A stretch of DNA of 64,000 bases, from positions 2,418,001 through 2,482,000 of the forward strand of contig NZ_CP026167.1 of NCBI RefSeq assembly GCF_002902985.1, written 5' to 3'. Shown here piece by piece: positions 1 to 9,546 of this stretch. The notes beneath the pieces are model-generated. The model worked only from the letters and a program-made list of their open reading frames with translations. It did not search any database and was not told the origin of the DNA. How positions within the stretch are numbered: position 1 is the stretch's first letter; each line of letters begins with the position of its first letter. Source of the stretch: Leclercia sp. LSNIH1 (GTDB lineage: Bacteria > Pseudomonadota > Gammaproteobacteria > Enterobacterales > Enterobacteriaceae). Both the position numbers and the translations under genes were made by a program.

Positions 1-740
1 ACGCCGGGATTGGCGCGGTATTCACCCGGGATGAAACCCACGAGCTGGATGCCTGCGTGATGGACGGCATTAGCCTGAAAGCGGGCGCCGTGGCCGGGGT
101 CAGCCATCTGCGCAACCCGGTGCTGGCCGCCCGTCTGGTGATGGAGCAGAGCCCGCACGTGCTGCTGGTCGGGGAGGGCGCCGAGAAATTTGCCTTTGCC
201 CACGGCATGGAGCCGGTGTCGCCGGAGATTTTCTCTACCCCGGAGCGCTATCAGCAACTGCTGGCGGCCCGCGGGGCGGATGAAACCCGGCTCGACCACG
301 CCGCCCCGCTGGACGAGGCGAGCAAAATGGGGACCGTGGGCGCCGTCGCGCTGGATAAAGCGGGGAATCTGGCTGCGGCCACCTCCACCGGGGGAATGAC
401 CAATAAACTGCCTGGCCGGGTGGGCGACAGCCCGCTGCCCGGTGCAGGCTGCTACGCCAATAACGCCAGCGTGGCGGTCTCCTGTACCGGTACCGGGGAG
501 GTGTTTATCCGCACCCTGGCGGCCTATGACATTGCCGCGCTGATGGATTACGGCGGCTTAAGCCTGCCAGAAGCCTGCGAGCGGGTGGTAATGGAAAAAC
601 TCCCGGCGCTGGAGGGCAGCGGCGGGCTGATTGCCATCGATCGCGAGGGCAATGTGGCACTACCGTTTAACAGTGAGGGCATGTACCGTGCCTGGGGATA
701 CGCAGGCGATACGCCGAGCACCGGGATTTACCGTGAATAA
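1..740 (+). CDS. iaaA: Isoaspartyl peptidase/L-asparaginase (5' end outside window)
   Basis: This is an N-terminal-nucleophile hydrolase that removes beta-aspartyl (isoaspartyl) residues from peptides and hydrolyses asparagine. The precursor cleaves itself before a threonine that becomes the new N-terminus and nucleophile. The reading frame is open from base 3, so the gene begins upstream. The GTVGAVALD motif, with its Thr codon at 333-335, marks the autocleavage site, and a TSTGGMTNK segment follows as in the family. About 245 C-terminal residues of the roughly 320 usual ones are present. It lies 11 bp upstream of gsiA, as in E. coli, and is probably co-transcribed with the glutathione importer, suggesting joint recycling of peptides. 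Confidence 0.95.
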   Translation, partial: AGIGAVFTRDETHELDACVMDGISLKAGAVAGVSHLRNPVLAARLVMEQSPHVLLVGEGAEKFAFAHGMEPVSPEIFSTPERYQQLLAARGADETRLDHAAPLDEASKMGTVGAVALDKAGNLAAATSTGGMTNKLPGRVGDSPLPGAGCYANNASVAVSCTGTGEVFIRTLAAYDIAALMDYGGLSLPEACERVVMEKLPALEGSGGLIAIDREGNVALPFNSEGMYRAWGYAGDTPSTGIYRE

Positions 741-751
741 GGGGGAGAGGC

Positions 752-2623
752 ATGCCGCACAGTGATGAACTGGACAGTCAGCAGGTGCTGGCGGTACACA
801 ACCTGAACGTTGCCTTTTCCGACAACCGTCAGTCGATCCCGGCGGTTAAACACCTCTCTTTTTCGCTAAAACGCGGCGAGACGCTGGCGATTGTCGGTGA
901 GTCCGGTTCCGGTAAATCGGTGACCGCGCTGTCGCTGATGCGCCTGATTGAACAGTCCGGCGGGCAGGTGGCGTGCGATAGCCTGCTGCTGCGCCGTCGC
1001 AATGGCCAGGTGAGCGATCTCACCGCCCTGAACCCCTCCCAGATGCGCAGCGTGCGCGGCGCGGATATCGCCATGATTTTCCAGGAGCCGATGACCTCCC
1101 TCAATCCGGTTTTTCCGGTGGGGGAGCAGATCGCCGAATCCATTCGCCTGCATCAGGGTCTGAACCGCGATGGGGCGCTGGCCGAAGCCCGGCGCATGCT
1201 GGAGCAGGTACGGATCCCGGAGGCCGACGCCGTGCTGTCGCGTTATCCGCACCAGCTTTCCGGCGGCATGCGCCAGCGGGTGATGATCGCCATGGCGCTC
1301 TCCTGTCGCCCGGCGGTGCTGATTGCCGATGAACCGACCACCGCGCTGGACGTCACCATCCAGGCGCAGATCCTGCAGCTCATCAAGGTGTTGCAGGAGG
1401 AGATGGAGATGGGGGTGATCTTTATCACCCACGATATGGGCGTGGTGGCGGATATCGCCGATCGGGTGCTGGTGATGTATCAGGGCGAGGCGGTTGAAAC
1501 CGGCACTGTGGAGCAGGTTTTCCATGCCCCTGAGCACCCCTATACGAAGGCGCTGCTGGCCGCGGTGCCACGTCTGGGGGCGATGAACGGCAGCGATCTG
1601 CCCCGGCGTTTTCCGCTGATCTCCCTTGCCGAACCCGGCCATCAGGAGGCCGAAACCGAGCAGGATACCGTGGTGCCCGGCGAGCCCATTTTACAGGTGC
1701 GCGACCTGGTAACCCGCTTTCCCCTGCGCGGCGGCCTGTTTAACCGCGTCAGGCGCGAAGTCCACGCGGTGGAGAGCGTCAGTTTCGATTTATGGCCCGG
1801 CGAAACGCTGTCGCTGGTGGGCGAATCCGGCAGCGGCAAATCGACCACCGGCCGGGCGCTACTGCGGCTGGTGGAGGTCCAGGAGGGCACCATCACCTTT
1901 AACGGTGAGCGCATCGACACCCTGCCGGACGGGAAGCTGCAACCCCTGCGGCGGGATATTCAGTTTATTTTCCAGGATCCCTACGCCTCCCTCGATCCCC
2001 GCCAGACGGTGGGCTATTCGATTATGGAGCCGCTGCGGGTGCATAACCTGCTGGACGGGGATGCTGCCCAGCGGCGGGTGGCGTGGCTGCTGGAGCGCGT
2101 GGGCCTCAAACCGGAACATGCCTGGCGCTATCCCCATGAATTTTCCGGCGGCCAGCGGCAGCGGATCTGTATTGCCCGCGCGCTGGCGCTGAACCCGAAG
2201 GTGGTGATTGCCGACGAGTCCGTCTCGGCGCTGGATGTCTCCATCCGGGCGCAGATCATAAACCTGCTGCTCGATTTACAGCGCGAGATGGGCATCGCCT
2301 TTCTGTTTATTTCCCACGATATGGCGGTGGTGGAGCGCATCAGCCACCGGGTGGCGGTGATGTACCTCGGGCAGATTGTCGAGATTGGCCCGCGGCGGGC
2401 GGTGTTTGAAAATCCGCAGCACCCTTACACCCGCAAACTGATGGCGGCGGTACCGGTGGCCGATCCGGCTCACCGGCAGGCCCGACGGGTGCTGCTGCAG
2501 GACGAGCTGCCGGGCAACATTCGCCAGCGGGGAGAACCCATCGAGCGCGTGGCGTTGCGGGAGGTCAGCCCCGGCCATTTCGTCGCGCCGCCGCGTCAGG
2601 ACAATGCTTTTTCGCGTTTATAA
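752..2623 (+). CDS. gsiA: Glutathione ABC importer, fused double ATPase GsiA
   Basis: This is the cytoplasmic ATPase that powers glutathione uptake through GsiC/GsiD. Both nucleotide-binding domains are fused in one 623-aa chain, the same length as E. coli GsiA. The first Walker A GESGSGKS is at residues 49-56 and the second near residue 357. Each half has an ABC signature (LSGGM in the first, FSGGQ in the second) and Walker B plus H-loop (FITHD, FISHD). Oligopeptide/dipeptide-type C-terminal extensions ([18 protein letters not shown]) follow each half. An SD-like GGGGGAGAGG precedes the ATG. It is the second gene of the iaaA-gsiABCD unit. Confidence 0.97.
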   Translation: MPHSDELDSQQVLAVHNLNVAFSDNRQSIPAVKHLSFSLKRGETLAIVGESGSGKSVTALSLMRLIEQSGGQVACDSLLLRRRNGQVSDLTALNPSQMRSVRGADIAMIFQEPMTSLNPVFPVGEQIAESIRLHQGLNRDGALAEARRMLEQVRIPEADAVLSRYPHQLSGGMRQRVMIAMALSCRPAVLIADEPTTALDVTIQAQILQLIKVLQEEMEMGVIFITHDMGVVADIADRVLVMYQGEAVETGTVEQVFHAPEHPYTKALLAAVPRLGAMNGSDLPRRFPLISLAEPGHQEAETEQDTVVPGEPILQVRDLVTRFPLRGGLFNRVRREVHAVESVSFDLWPGETLSLVGESGSGKSTTGRALLRLVEVQEGTITFNGERIDTLPDGKLQPLRRDIQFIFQDPYASLDPRQTVGYSIMEPLRVHNLLDGDAAQRRVAWLLERVGLKPEHAWRYPHEFSGGQRQRICIARALALNPKVVIADESVSALDVSIRAQIINLLLDLQREMGIAFLFISHDMAVVERISHRVAVMYLGQIVEIGPRRAVFENPQHPYTRKLMAAVPVADPAHRQARRVLLQDELPGNIRQRGEPIERVALREVSPGHFVAPPRQDNAFSRL

Positions 2624-2655
2624 CTTAAGACAGCAGGGAACAACAGGAGAAGAAC

Positions 2656-4194
2656 ATGACAAAATTTGTTGCTCGCAGATGGCTGTTAGCCGCGAGCGTA
2701 ACGGCGGCCCTCGCGGCCACGCCGGCCTTCGCAGCAAAAGATGTGGTCGTGGCGGTGGCCTCCAATTTCACCACCCTCGATCCCTATGATGCCAACGACA
2801 CGCTCTCCCAGCAGGTGGCGAAGTCGTTTTATCAGGGGCTGTTCGGCCTCGATAAAGAGATGCAGCTGAAAAACGTACTGGCCGAGAGCTACACCGTCTC
2901 TGATGACGGGCTGGTCTACACCATCAAGCTGCGCAGCGGGGTGAAGTTCCAGGACGGCACCGACTTCAACGCGGAAGCGGTAAAGGTCAACCTCGATCGC
3001 GCCAGCAACCCGGACAACAGCCTCAAGCGCTACAACCTCTATAAAAATATCGCCAGCACCGAAGCCGTCGATCCCACCACGGTAAAAATCACTCTCAAAG
3101 AACCCTTCTCCGCCTTTATCAACATTCTGGCGCACCCGGCCACGGCGATGATCTCCCCGGCGGCGCTGAAAAAGTATGGCAAAGAGATTGGCTTCCATCC
3201 GGTGGGTACCGGGCCGTATGAGCTGGTGACCTGGAACCAGACCGACTTTGTGAAGGTGAAGAAATTTGCCGGTTACTGGCAGCAAGGGCTGCCGAAGCTG
3301 GACACCATCACCTGGCGTCCGGTGGTGGATAACAACACCCGCGCGGCGATGCTGCAGACCGGCGAAGCGCAGTTTGCCTTCCCGATCCCCTATGAGCAGG
3401 CGGCGCTGCTCGGCAAAAACAGCAAGCTGGAGCTGGTCGCCAGCCCGTCCATTATGCAGCGCTACATCAGCATGAACGTGACGCAAAAGCCGTTCGATAA
3501 CCCGAAAGTGCGCGAGGCGATCAACTACGCCATCAACCGCGAGGCGCTGGTGAAGGTGGCCTTTGCGGGCTATGCCACTCCGGCAACCGGGGTCGTGCCG
3601 CCCACCATCGCCTATTCCCAGCAGTACCATCCGTGGGAATACAATCCGACAAAAGCGCGCGCGCTGCTGAAAGAGGCTGGCTACCCGAATGGCTTCAGCA
3701 CTACCCTGTGGTCGTCGCACAATCACAGCACCGCCCAGAAGGTGCTGCAGTTTACCCAGCAGCAGCTGGCGCAGGTGGGCATTAAGGTGAAGGTGACGGC
3801 AATGGATGCCGGACAGCGTGCCGCCGAAGTGGAAGGCAAAGGGCAGAAAGAGAGCGGGGTGAGGATGTTCTACACCGGCTGGTCGGCCTCTACCGGCGAA
3901 GCCGACTGGGCGCTGTCGCCGCTGTTCGCCTCGCAAAACTGGCCGCCAACGCTGTTCAATACCGCGTTTTACAGCAATCCGCAGGTGGATAAAGATCTGA
4001 CGGATGCCCTGAAAACCACCCAGCCGGAAGAGAAAGCGAAACTGTATAAGGACGCGCAGGATACCATCTGGAAGGAGTCGCCGTGGGTGCCGTTAGTGGT
4101 CGAGAAACTGGTTTCGGCGCATAACAAGGCGCTGACCGGGTTCTACATCATGCCGGATACCGGCTTTAGCTTTGACGACGCGGATCTGAAATAG
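2656..4194 (+). CDS. gsiB: Glutathione-binding periplasmic protein GsiB
   Basis: This is the family 5 (DppA/OppA-like) solute-binding protein that delivers glutathione to GsiCD. A signal peptide is clear: KFVARRW, then a hydrophobic alanine-rich stretch ending in TPAFA before AKD, giving cleavage after about residue 26. The mature part contains the family motifs (TLDPYD near the N-terminus, [10 protein letters not shown] mid-protein). The length of 512 aa equals the E. coli protein. An SD AGGAG lies before the ATG. A perfect 9-bp hairpin directly follows the gene (4204-4227), probably allowing more GsiB than membrane components to be made. Confidence 0.97.
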   Translation: MTKFVARRWLLAASVTAALAATPAFAAKDVVVAVASNFTTLDPYDANDTLSQQVAKSFYQGLFGLDKEMQLKNVLAESYTVSDDGLVYTIKLRSGVKFQDGTDFNAEAVKVNLDRASNPDNSLKRYNLYKNIASTEAVDPTTVKITLKEPFSAFINILAHPATAMISPAALKKYGKEIGFHPVGTGPYELVTWNQTDFVKVKKFAGYWQQGLPKLDTITWRPVVDNNTRAAMLQTGEAQFAFPIPYEQAALLGKNSKLELVASPSIMQRYISMNVTQKPFDNPKVREAINYAINREALVKVAFAGYATPATGVVPPTIAYSQQYHPWEYNPTKARALLKEAGYPNGFSTTLWSSHNHSTAQKVLQFTQQQLAQVGIKVKVTAMDAGQRAAEVEGKGQKESGVRMFYTGWSASTGEADWALSPLFASQNWPPTLFNTAFYSNPQVDKDLTDALKTTQPEEKAKLYKDAQDTIWKESPWVPLVVEKLVSAHNKALTGFYIMPDTGFSFDDADLK

Positions 4195-4203
4195 AGCACT
4201 CAT

Positions 4204-4227
4204 TCCCGCAGGCATGCCCCTGCGGGA
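4204..4227 (+). terminator. Intra-operon stem-loop between gsiB and gsiC
   Basis: TCCCGCAGG (4204-4212) pairs perfectly with CCTGCGGGA (4219-4227) around a 6-nt loop. No U-tract follows, so it is more likely a 3'-end stabiliser or leaky attenuator for gsiB mRNA than a full terminator. It falls just before the SD of gsiC. Confidence 0.6.
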
Positions 4228-4241
4228 TGAGAGGAATGTGC

Positions 4242-5162
4242 ATGCTGAATTATGTGATTAAACGCCTGCTTGGCCTGATCCCGACGCTGCTGATTGTCGC
4301 GGTGCTGGTCTTTTTATTTGTGCATCTGCTGCCAGGCGATCCGGCGCGGCTGATTGCCGGTCCGGAAGCGGATGCCACGGTCATTGAGCTGGTGCGTAAG
4401 CAACTGGGGCTGGATCAGCCGCTTTACCGGCAGTTCTGGCACTACATCACCAACGTCCTGCAGGGGGATTTTGGTACCTCGATGGTCTCCCGTCGGCCCG
4501 TTTCCGCGGAGATCGCCAGCCGCTTTATGCCCACCTTCTGGCTGACCCTCGCCAGCATGGCCTGGGCGGTGCTGTTTGGCCTGATGGCCGGGATTGTGGC
4601 AGCCGTGTGGCGTAACCGCTGGCCGGACCGGCTGGGTATGGCGCTGGCGGTGACCGGCATCTCCTTCCCGGCCTTTGCGCTGGGGATGCTGCTGATGCAG
4701 ATCTTTTCCGTGGAGCTGGGCTGGCTGCCCACCGTGGGTGCGGACAGCTGGCGGCACTACATCCTGCCTTCGCTGACGCTGGGCGCGGCGGTGGCGGCAG
4801 TGATGGCCCGCTTCACCCGCGCCTCGTTCGTGGATGTGCTGAATGAAGACTATATGCGCACCGCCCGGGCGAAGGGGGTGAGCGAGAGGTGGGTGATCCT
4901 CAAGCACGGCCTGCGCAATGCGATGATCCCGGTGGTCACCATGATGGGGCTACAGTTCGGTTTTCTGCTCGGCGGCTCCATCGTGGTGGAAAAGGTCTTC
5001 AACTGGCCGGGGCTTGGGCGCCTGTTGGTCGATTCTGTCGACATGCGCGACTACCCGGTGATCCAGGCGGAAGTGCTGCTCTTTTCGCTGGAGTTTATTC
5101 TTATCAACTTAGTGGTGGATGTCCTGTATGCCGCCATTAATCCGGCTATCAGGTATAAGTAA
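4242..5162 (+). CDS. gsiC: Glutathione ABC importer permease GsiC
   Basis: This is one of two inner-membrane permeases of the glutathione importer. Starting at the ATG at 4242 (SD GAGAGGAA) gives 306 aa beginning [10 protein letters not shown], the E. coli length; the ATG-like starts upstream have no family support. It belongs to the DppB type: a first membrane helix, a periplasmic DPARL segment, and the EAA loop ([14 protein letters not shown]) that contacts GsiA. The last codons run directly into gsiD, with the two genes one base apart. Confidence 0.96.
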   Translation: MLNYVIKRLLGLIPTLLIVAVLVFLFVHLLPGDPARLIAGPEADATVIELVRKQLGLDQPLYRQFWHYITNVLQGDFGTSMVSRRPVSAEIASRFMPTFWLTLASMAWAVLFGLMAGIVAAVWRNRWPDRLGMALAVTGISFPAFALGMLLMQIFSVELGWLPTVGADSWRHYILPSLTLGAAVAAVMARFTRASFVDVLNEDYMRTARAKGVSERWVILKHGLRNAMIPVVTMMGLQFGFLLGGSIVVEKVFNWPGLGRLLVDSVDMRDYPVIQAEVLLFSLEFILINLVVDVLYAAINPAIRYK

Positions 5163-5163
5163 G

Positions 5164-6075
5164 ATGCGACTGTTAAACTGGCGCCGGCAGGCCATGTTAA
5201 AGGCGATGCCGGGGCTCAAACCGGATCAGATCCGCACCCCGTGGCATGAATTCTGGCGACGTTTTCGCAAGCAGCCGGTGGCGATCGCCGCCGGACTGTT
5301 CGTGCTGATGCTGATCCTGGTGGCGATACTGGCACCGTGGATCGTCCCGTTCGATGCGGAAAACTATTTCGATTACGACCGTCTGAACGAGGGGCCATCA
5401 ATGATGCACTGGTTCGGCGTGGACTCGCTGGGGCGTGATATCTTCAGCCGGGTGCTGATGGGGGCGCAGATTTCGCTGGCGGCGGGGGTGTTTGCGGTGC
5501 TGATTGGCGCGGCTATCGGCACCGTACTGGGGCTGCTGGCGGGCTACTATGAGGGCTGGTGGGACCGGATTATCATGCGCATCTGCGACGTGCTCTTTGC
5601 CTTCCCCGGCATTCTGCTGGCGATTGCGGTGGTGGCGGTGATGGGCAACGGCATGGCTAACGTGATTATCGCCGTGGCGATCTTCTCCATTCCGGCCTTC
5701 GCCCGTCTGGTGCGCGGCAATACGCTGGTGCTGAAACAGCAGACTTTTATCGAGTCGGCGCGCAGTATCGGCGCCAGCGACACCACGATTCTATTTAATC
5801 ACATCCTGCCGGGCACCGTCTCCTCCATCGTGGTCTATTTCACCATGCGTATTGGGGTGTCGATTATCTCCGCCGCCAGCCTGTCGTTCCTCGGCTTAGG
5901 CGCCCAGCCGCCCACCCCGGAATGGGGCGCAATGCTTAACGAGGCGCGGGCCGATATGGTGATTGCTCCGCACGTAGCGCTGTTCCCGAGCATGGCGATC
6001 TTCCTCACCGTGCTGGCGTTTAATCTGTTGGGTGATGGACTGCGGGACGCGCTGGATCCGCGCATTAAGGGGTGA
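5164..6075 (+). CDS. gsiD: Glutathione ABC importer permease GsiD
   Basis: This is the second permease subunit, DppC type. The ATG at 5164, one base after the gsiC stop, gives [10 protein letters not shown] and 303 aa, matching E. coli GsiD. The DppC-family N-terminal segment ([12 protein letters not shown]) comes before the first helix, and the EAA loop ([12 protein letters not shown]) and C-terminal [11 protein letters not shown] are conserved. It ends the operon and is followed at once by a REP cluster. Confidence 0.96.
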   Translation: MRLLNWRRQAMLKAMPGLKPDQIRTPWHEFWRRFRKQPVAIAAGLFVLMLILVAILAPWIVPFDAENYFDYDRLNEGPSMMHWFGVDSLGRDIFSRVLMGAQISLAAGVFAVLIGAAIGTVLGLLAGYYEGWWDRIIMRICDVLFAFPGILLAIAVVAVMGNGMANVIIAVAIFSIPAFARLVRGNTLVLKQQTFIESARSIGASDTTILFNHILPGTVSSIVVYFTMRIGVSIISAASLSFLGLGAQPPTPEWGAMLNEARADMVIAPHVALFPSMAIFLTVLAFNLLGDGLRDALDPRIKG

Positions 6076-6090
6076 TCGGGTGCGCGCATT

Positions 6091-6222
6091 TTTGCCGGGT
6101 GGCGCTGCGCTTACCCGGCCTACAGACTGTGCTCGCATTTATGCCGGGTGGCGCTGACGCTTACCCGGCCTACAAACGGCATTTAACCCGTAGGCCCGTG
6201 CAAGCGAAGCGCCGCCGGGCAA
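6091..6222. repeat. BIME: three REP units after gsiD
   Basis: Two direct copies of a GCCGGGTGGCGCT...TTACCCGGCCTACA unit (about 6094-6124 and 6143-6174) are followed by an inverted copy (GTAGGCCCG...GCGCCGCCGGGCA, about 6190-6221). This is the usual bacterial interspersed mosaic element layout. It sits between convergent gsiD and a nitroreductase gene and may stabilise 3' ends or bind gyrase. Confidence 0.9.
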
Positions 6223-6231
6223 GGGCAGGAA

Positions 6232-6972
6232 TTACTTGTCGACGCCGAAGCCCTGCTTAATCAGGGCTGGCAGTACGTCCGGGAAGTAAATGTGCTGGTA
6301 ATAACCGCTCACGCTTTCACTCCAGGTTTCGCCGTCGGTACGGTTAATCGCCTGCCAGTGTTCGGTCATCTGCTGGTTGTAGCGGGTGATTTTCGCTTCC
6401 AGCCCCTCGGTGACATAGGCTTCGTCGTGGCGGAAGGTCTCCAGCGGCAGACGCGGTTTGTGATGGGATGGCACATCGACATGACCAATCACCACGCCCG
6501 CGACCGGGAAGGTGTGTTCCGGTAGCTCAAGCAGTTCAATCAGCTCTTGCGGCTTCAGACGGATCCCGCCAATCGGCACAATCCCTAGCCCTTCAGAACG
6601 GGCCGCCGCCATCACCGAGCCCAGGGCAATGCCCACGTCGGTCGCGCCTGCCACCAGGCTCTCGATACTCTGGTGCGCCACCTGCTCGTTACCCGCCAGC
6701 TTCATGCCAACCTCGGTTTTGTACATATCCAGCACAAAGGTGATAAACACCGGGGCTTTGGCAATCCACGGCTGGCCGCCGGCGATCTGTGAAATTTGCG
6801 CCCGCTTTTCGGCATCGCGCGTGACAATAACCGACACCTGCTGGGAATGGACGGAGGTAGGAGCACGGTAAGCAGTGCTGATAATGCGTTCGAGCGTGGT
6901 GTCATCGATGGCTTGATCGGTAAAGCTGCGCTCGCTTTTATGGTCGTTAAAGAGGTCAATAATGGTGTTCAT
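6232..6972 (-). CDS. NfsA/FRP-type NADPH-dependent flavin oxidoreductase
   Basis: This 246-aa protein belongs to the nitroreductase superfamily of FMN proteins that reduce nitro compounds, quinones or flavins with NADPH. It has the N-terminal FMN-binding arginine/serine region (KSERSF, then APTSVHSQQVS), a central GATDVGIALG helix and GLGIVPIGGIR, then a C-terminal GETWSESVSGYY segment comparable to NfsA's DTWSDHIRR. It is a paralogue of the NfsA at 46781 and is clearly divergent from it. It is not at this place in K-12. Its natural substrate cannot be told from sequence. Confidence 0.85.
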   Translation of the reverse strand: MNTIIDLFNDHKSERSFTDQAIDDTTLERIISTAYRAPTSVHSQQVSVIVTRDAEKRAQISQIAGGQPWIAKAPVFITFVLDMYKTEVGMKLAGNEQVAHQSIESLVAGATDVGIALGSVMAAARSEGLGIVPIGGIRLKPQELIELLELPEHTFPVAGVVIGHVDVPSHHKPRLPLETFRHDEAYVTEGLEAKITRYNQQMTEHWQAINRTDGETWSESVSGYYQHIYFPDVLPALIKQGFGVDK

Positions 6973-7088
6973 AGCATCTCCGGTGTGAATCGCAAAAGCG
7001 TATCAGCTCAGCACCCTTTTGCATTTAACACTCTTTGCGGTATGTCGGCACAGGAGGGGGTTACCCGGCCAGCGGCCGGGCGGGGGGA

Positions 7089-7766
7089 TTAGCGCAGCGC
7101 AGCCACTAACGCTTTTGCTACCGCTTCGGAACTGCCCGGGTTCTGCCCGGTGATCAACTGGCCGTCTTCGACAATAAAGGATCCCCAGTTCGGGCCTTTC
7201 TGGTAGTTCGCACCCAGGGCGATCAACTCATCTTCCACCAGGAAAGGAACGATGTCGGTCAGCTCGACGTCGGCCTCTTCGCCATTGGTAAAACCGGTCA
7301 CCTGACGGCCCTTGACCAGCGGCTCGCCAGAGGCGGCCTTCACATGGCGCAGAACGCCCGGAGCATGGCAGACGAAGCCGGTGAGTTTACCCGCGCGGGT
7401 GAAGGCTTCAATCAGGGAGATGGAGGTCTGGGATTCGGCCAGATCCCACAGCGGGCCGTGGCCGCCCGGATAGAAGACGGCATCAAAATCGTCCTGACGC
7501 ACGCTGTCGAGCTTCAGGGTATTGGCGAGCTCGCGCTGGGCCGCCGGATCGGCTTTGAAGCGCCGGGTCAGTTCGGTCTGAAAATCGGCGGAATCACTTT
7601 TGGGATCCAGTGGCGGCTGGCCGCCCGCCGGGGAAGCCAGCACCACCTCGGCACCTGCGTCTTTGAAGACGTAATAGGGGGCGGCAAACTCCTCCAGCCA
7701 GAAGCCGGTTTTCTTGCCGGTATTGCCCAGTTCACTGTGAGAGGTGAGAACCATTAAGACTTTCAT
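7089..7766 (-). CDS. DJ-1/PfpI (Hsp31-like) type 1 glutamine amidotransferase-fold protein
   Basis: This 225-aa member of the DJ-1/PfpI superfamily has the nucleophile elbow FVCHAPGVL, where the Cys-His pair is typical of the Hsp31-like glyoxalase III/chaperone branch. The N-terminal KKTGFWLEEFAAPYYVF segment provides the conserved glutamate that orients the cysteine. FYPGGHGPLWDL precedes the elbow. Such proteins detoxify methylglyoxal or act as stress chaperones; which applies here is inference. It lies in the same direction as, and upstream of, the nitroreductase gene with a gap of 116 bp, so the pair may be a small electrophile-stress unit. Confidence 0.85.
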   Translation of the reverse strand: MKVLMVLTSHSELGNTGKKTGFWLEEFAAPYYVFKDAGAEVVLASPAGGQPPLDPKSDSADFQTELTRRFKADPAAQRELANTLKLDSVRQDDFDAVFYPGGHGPLWDLAESQTSISLIEAFTRAGKLTGFVCHAPGVLRHVKAASGEPLVKGRQVTGFTNGEEADVELTDIVPFLVEDELIALGANYQKGPNWGSFIVEDGQLITGQNPGSSEAVAKALVAALR

Positions 7767-7915
7767 TGTTTTCTCCGGTGATGTGGATAGCTATAAAGGT
7801 AGCCTGGTTCAGCGAAGCCATCCCCGGAGGGAGGGCTGTTTCAGAATGATTACGGCAGCTTCCAGACAATCCTTGTTATCATCGGGAGATATCAGACACA
7901 TCAAGGATCACATCA

Positions 7916-8353
7916 ATGATTAAGGTGCGTGAAGCGAAAGCGGAAGATTACGCAGCATGGTTAGCGCTGTGGCAAGGCTATCTCGATTTTTACGGCACCG
8001 CGCTGGATGAGGCGGTGACGCTGGCGACCTGGCGCCGGGTATTATCCCCGGATTCGGGACTGTTTTGCCGACTGGCAGAAACGGAACAGGGTGTAGTGGG
8101 TTTTGCCATCTGCGTGCTGCATGAAGGCACCTGGGTAACCCAGCCGCTGTGTTATCTGGAAGATCTGTTTGTGGATGACGCGGCGCGCGGCAAAGGGGCG
8201 GGCAGGGCGCTGATCGAAGCCATTATTGCTGAGGCCCGGAATAAGGGGTGGTCGAAGGTCTACTGGGTGACCCGGGAGGGCAATCCGGCCCGGGCGCTCT
8301 ATGACAAGCTGGCCACGGTGGATGATTACGTTCGCTACCGGATTACGATCTAA
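7916..8353 (+). CDS. GNAT family N-acetyltransferase
   Basis: This 145-aa single-domain GNAT transfers an acetyl group from acetyl-CoA to an amine. The acetyl-CoA pyrophosphate-binding loop RGKGAGRAL follows strand YLEDLFVDD, and the C-terminal EGNPARALYDKLA is the usual motif B. It starts MIKVREAKAEDY, a normal GNAT N-terminus. It is divergent from the PfpI gene, with 149 bp between them. The substrate is unknown. Confidence 0.88.
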   Translation: MIKVREAKAEDYAAWLALWQGYLDFYGTALDEAVTLATWRRVLSPDSGLFCRLAETEQGVVGFAICVLHEGTWVTQPLCYLEDLFVDDAARGKGAGRALIEAIIAEARNKGWSKVYWVTREGNPARALYDKLATVDDYVRYRITI

Positions 8354-8367
8354 CTCGGTGCATAGTC

Positions 8368-8392
8368 AGCCCCTCTCTTTAGAGAGAGGGCT
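8368..8392. terminator. Hairpin between convergent GNAT and small-ORF genes
   Basis: The sequence AGCCCCTCTC, a short loop, then GAGAGAGGGCT can fold into a stem with one slip. No strong U-tract follows on either strand, so this is a possible weak bidirectional terminator. Confidence 0.4.
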
Positions 8393-8410
8393 GGAATGAG
8401 AGGACATCCC

Positions 8411-8584
8411 TTAGCCTAATTTGACGTATTCAGCCTTCTTTGTTGGACCCACGAGATCCCTCTCTTTTTCACGCTGGCCTACTTGTGCAAGTTTGTTGCC
8501 GTCAATCGTTGCCCAGAAGTCTGCGGCGCGTTGGGCCGCAGCCATCGCTTTGGTGGAATCAATTTTTTTGTTTTGCTTGATCAT
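8411..8584 (-). CDS. 57-aa hypothetical protein
   Basis: A short reading frame encodes MIKQNKKIDSTKAMAAAQRA and a further 37 residues, ending in AEYVKLG. A good Shine-Dalgarno sequence (GGGAGAGG on the minus strand) lies just before the ATG. It is lysine-rich and hydrophilic, with an alanine-rich helix near residues 12-22 and no membrane segment or recognisable domain. It lies 80 bp downstream of, and in the same direction as, the unrecognised 187-aa gene, so the two may be expressed together. I do not recognise a function. It is too short for many gene finders. Confidence 0.6.
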   Translation of the reverse strand: MIKQNKKIDSTKAMAAAQRAADFWATIDGNKLAQVGQREKERDLVGPTKKAEYVKLG

Positions 8585-8664
8585 AACCTCTCCCGGTTAG
8601 TTTTTGACCATTGCATCTGAGTTTACAGCGGTCGTCTTTGCCTGACAAACAGTCCATTTTTATG

Positions 8665-9228
8665 TCAGGTCATACTCATCACTTTACGTCGAATCATTGC
8701 CTGAATATCTGCTACTGAAGAAGACATTTTATTGGGTGCGTAAAAAACGTGTGAGAACCCATATGCTCGATATCGTGGTTTTATCTCCTCCAATGGATTT
8801 TCTATGACCACATCCTCAAGTTCCATCATGCTGCAAAATATTGTCGAATAGACCAGTGCAATGATAAAGACGTTGCCTGTAAGTGCGGCGTGTTCATCAG
8901 TTATCAGATTTTCCAGCATACAAATGGCGAACTCTTCCCGGCGAGCATCATATTTGCAAATTATCGCTGCATGCAGGGCGCCGGGATCGTTAGCCTTCGT
9001 ACTTTTTAGGCTGATATCTAAAATGCCGTCATCGTTGGCGCTTCCATGATAATGCTCCATCCCCCATCGCCAGTTGAGAACAGCGTTATCGCTCTCTTTA
9101 TGAAGATAATTTTTGTCTGTTTGACTTAACGCGCTGACTACAATGCTGCCCCAACCGAAACCCTGTATGATTTTTTGGGTAGTGTTAAGGCACTGCTCGT
9201 GTATTTCCTGGAGCGATAAATTGCGCAT
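8665..9228 (-). CDS. Unrecognised 187-aa protein, possibly a divergent GNAT fold
   Basis: The gene encodes 187 aa starting MRNLSLQEIH; no signal peptide is seen. The C-terminal third resembles the last helix and strand of GNATs (ENPLEEIKPRYRAYGFSHVF, compare the usual NP...YE+.GF pattern), preceded by a hydrophobic strand (GNVFIIALVYSTIF). No clear acetyl-CoA loop is visible, so this is only a weak resemblance. Base composition looks more AT-rich than the backbone, which suggests later acquisition. The partner downstream is the 57-aa gene. A toxin-like or defence role is speculative. Confidence 0.65.
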   Translation of the reverse strand: MRNLSLQEIHEQCLNTTQKIIQGFGWGSIVVSALSQTDKNYLHKESDNAVLNWRWGMEHYHGSANDDGILDISLKSTKANDPGALHAAIICKYDARREEFAICMLENLITDEHAALTGNVFIIALVYSTIFCSMMELEDVVIENPLEEIKPRYRAYGFSHVFYAPNKMSSSVADIQAMIRRKVMSMT

Positions 9229-9546
9229 TTCATCAGCCTTCCTTAGCTGTCATCTTCTCACGTTGTCGTGAGGGAAAACGGTCATAACCCGATTCGGTTT
9301 AATGTTATTGGCGTACAAACACCCTACGCCGCAAACAGGCACGGTTAAAGCAGGGAAATAGCGCAGAATTCAATCCTGCGAGGCGCCTTCAGAAAAGATG
9401 TAAATCTACCCGGCCTGGGCATTGTTCCCCCCGCTGGCATTCTGTGCACTCCTCCACAAAAGCGCACATAACCCGCCGTCGCGTTCCCTCCGCCCGCGCA
9501 TTTGCGGGCATCATATCCCCATGACACTCCAGTTGTGGGATAAGCC
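9229..9546. other. Intergenic region upstream of gfrR
   Basis: No gene is seen in this 318-bp region between divergent genes. It contains a small perfect hairpin, CTCACG-TTGT-CGTGAG at 9257-9272, without a U-tract, and presumably the promoter of gfrR. I could not pick a convincing -35/-10 pair or an RNA gene. Confidence 0.5.

Noticed and set aside
2686..3936. 416-codon open frame antisense to gsiB
   Set aside because: It is a shadow of high-GC codon bias in gsiB. It is rich in Arg/His/Gly, with no start signal or family match.
6091..6222. Possible CRISPR or tandem array
   Set aside because: The repeats here and at five other borders are REP/BIME units in alternating orientation without spacers of constant length.
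9257..9272. Terminator in the gfrR upstream region
   Set aside because: CTCACG-TTGT-CGTGAG is short and has no U-tract on either strand.
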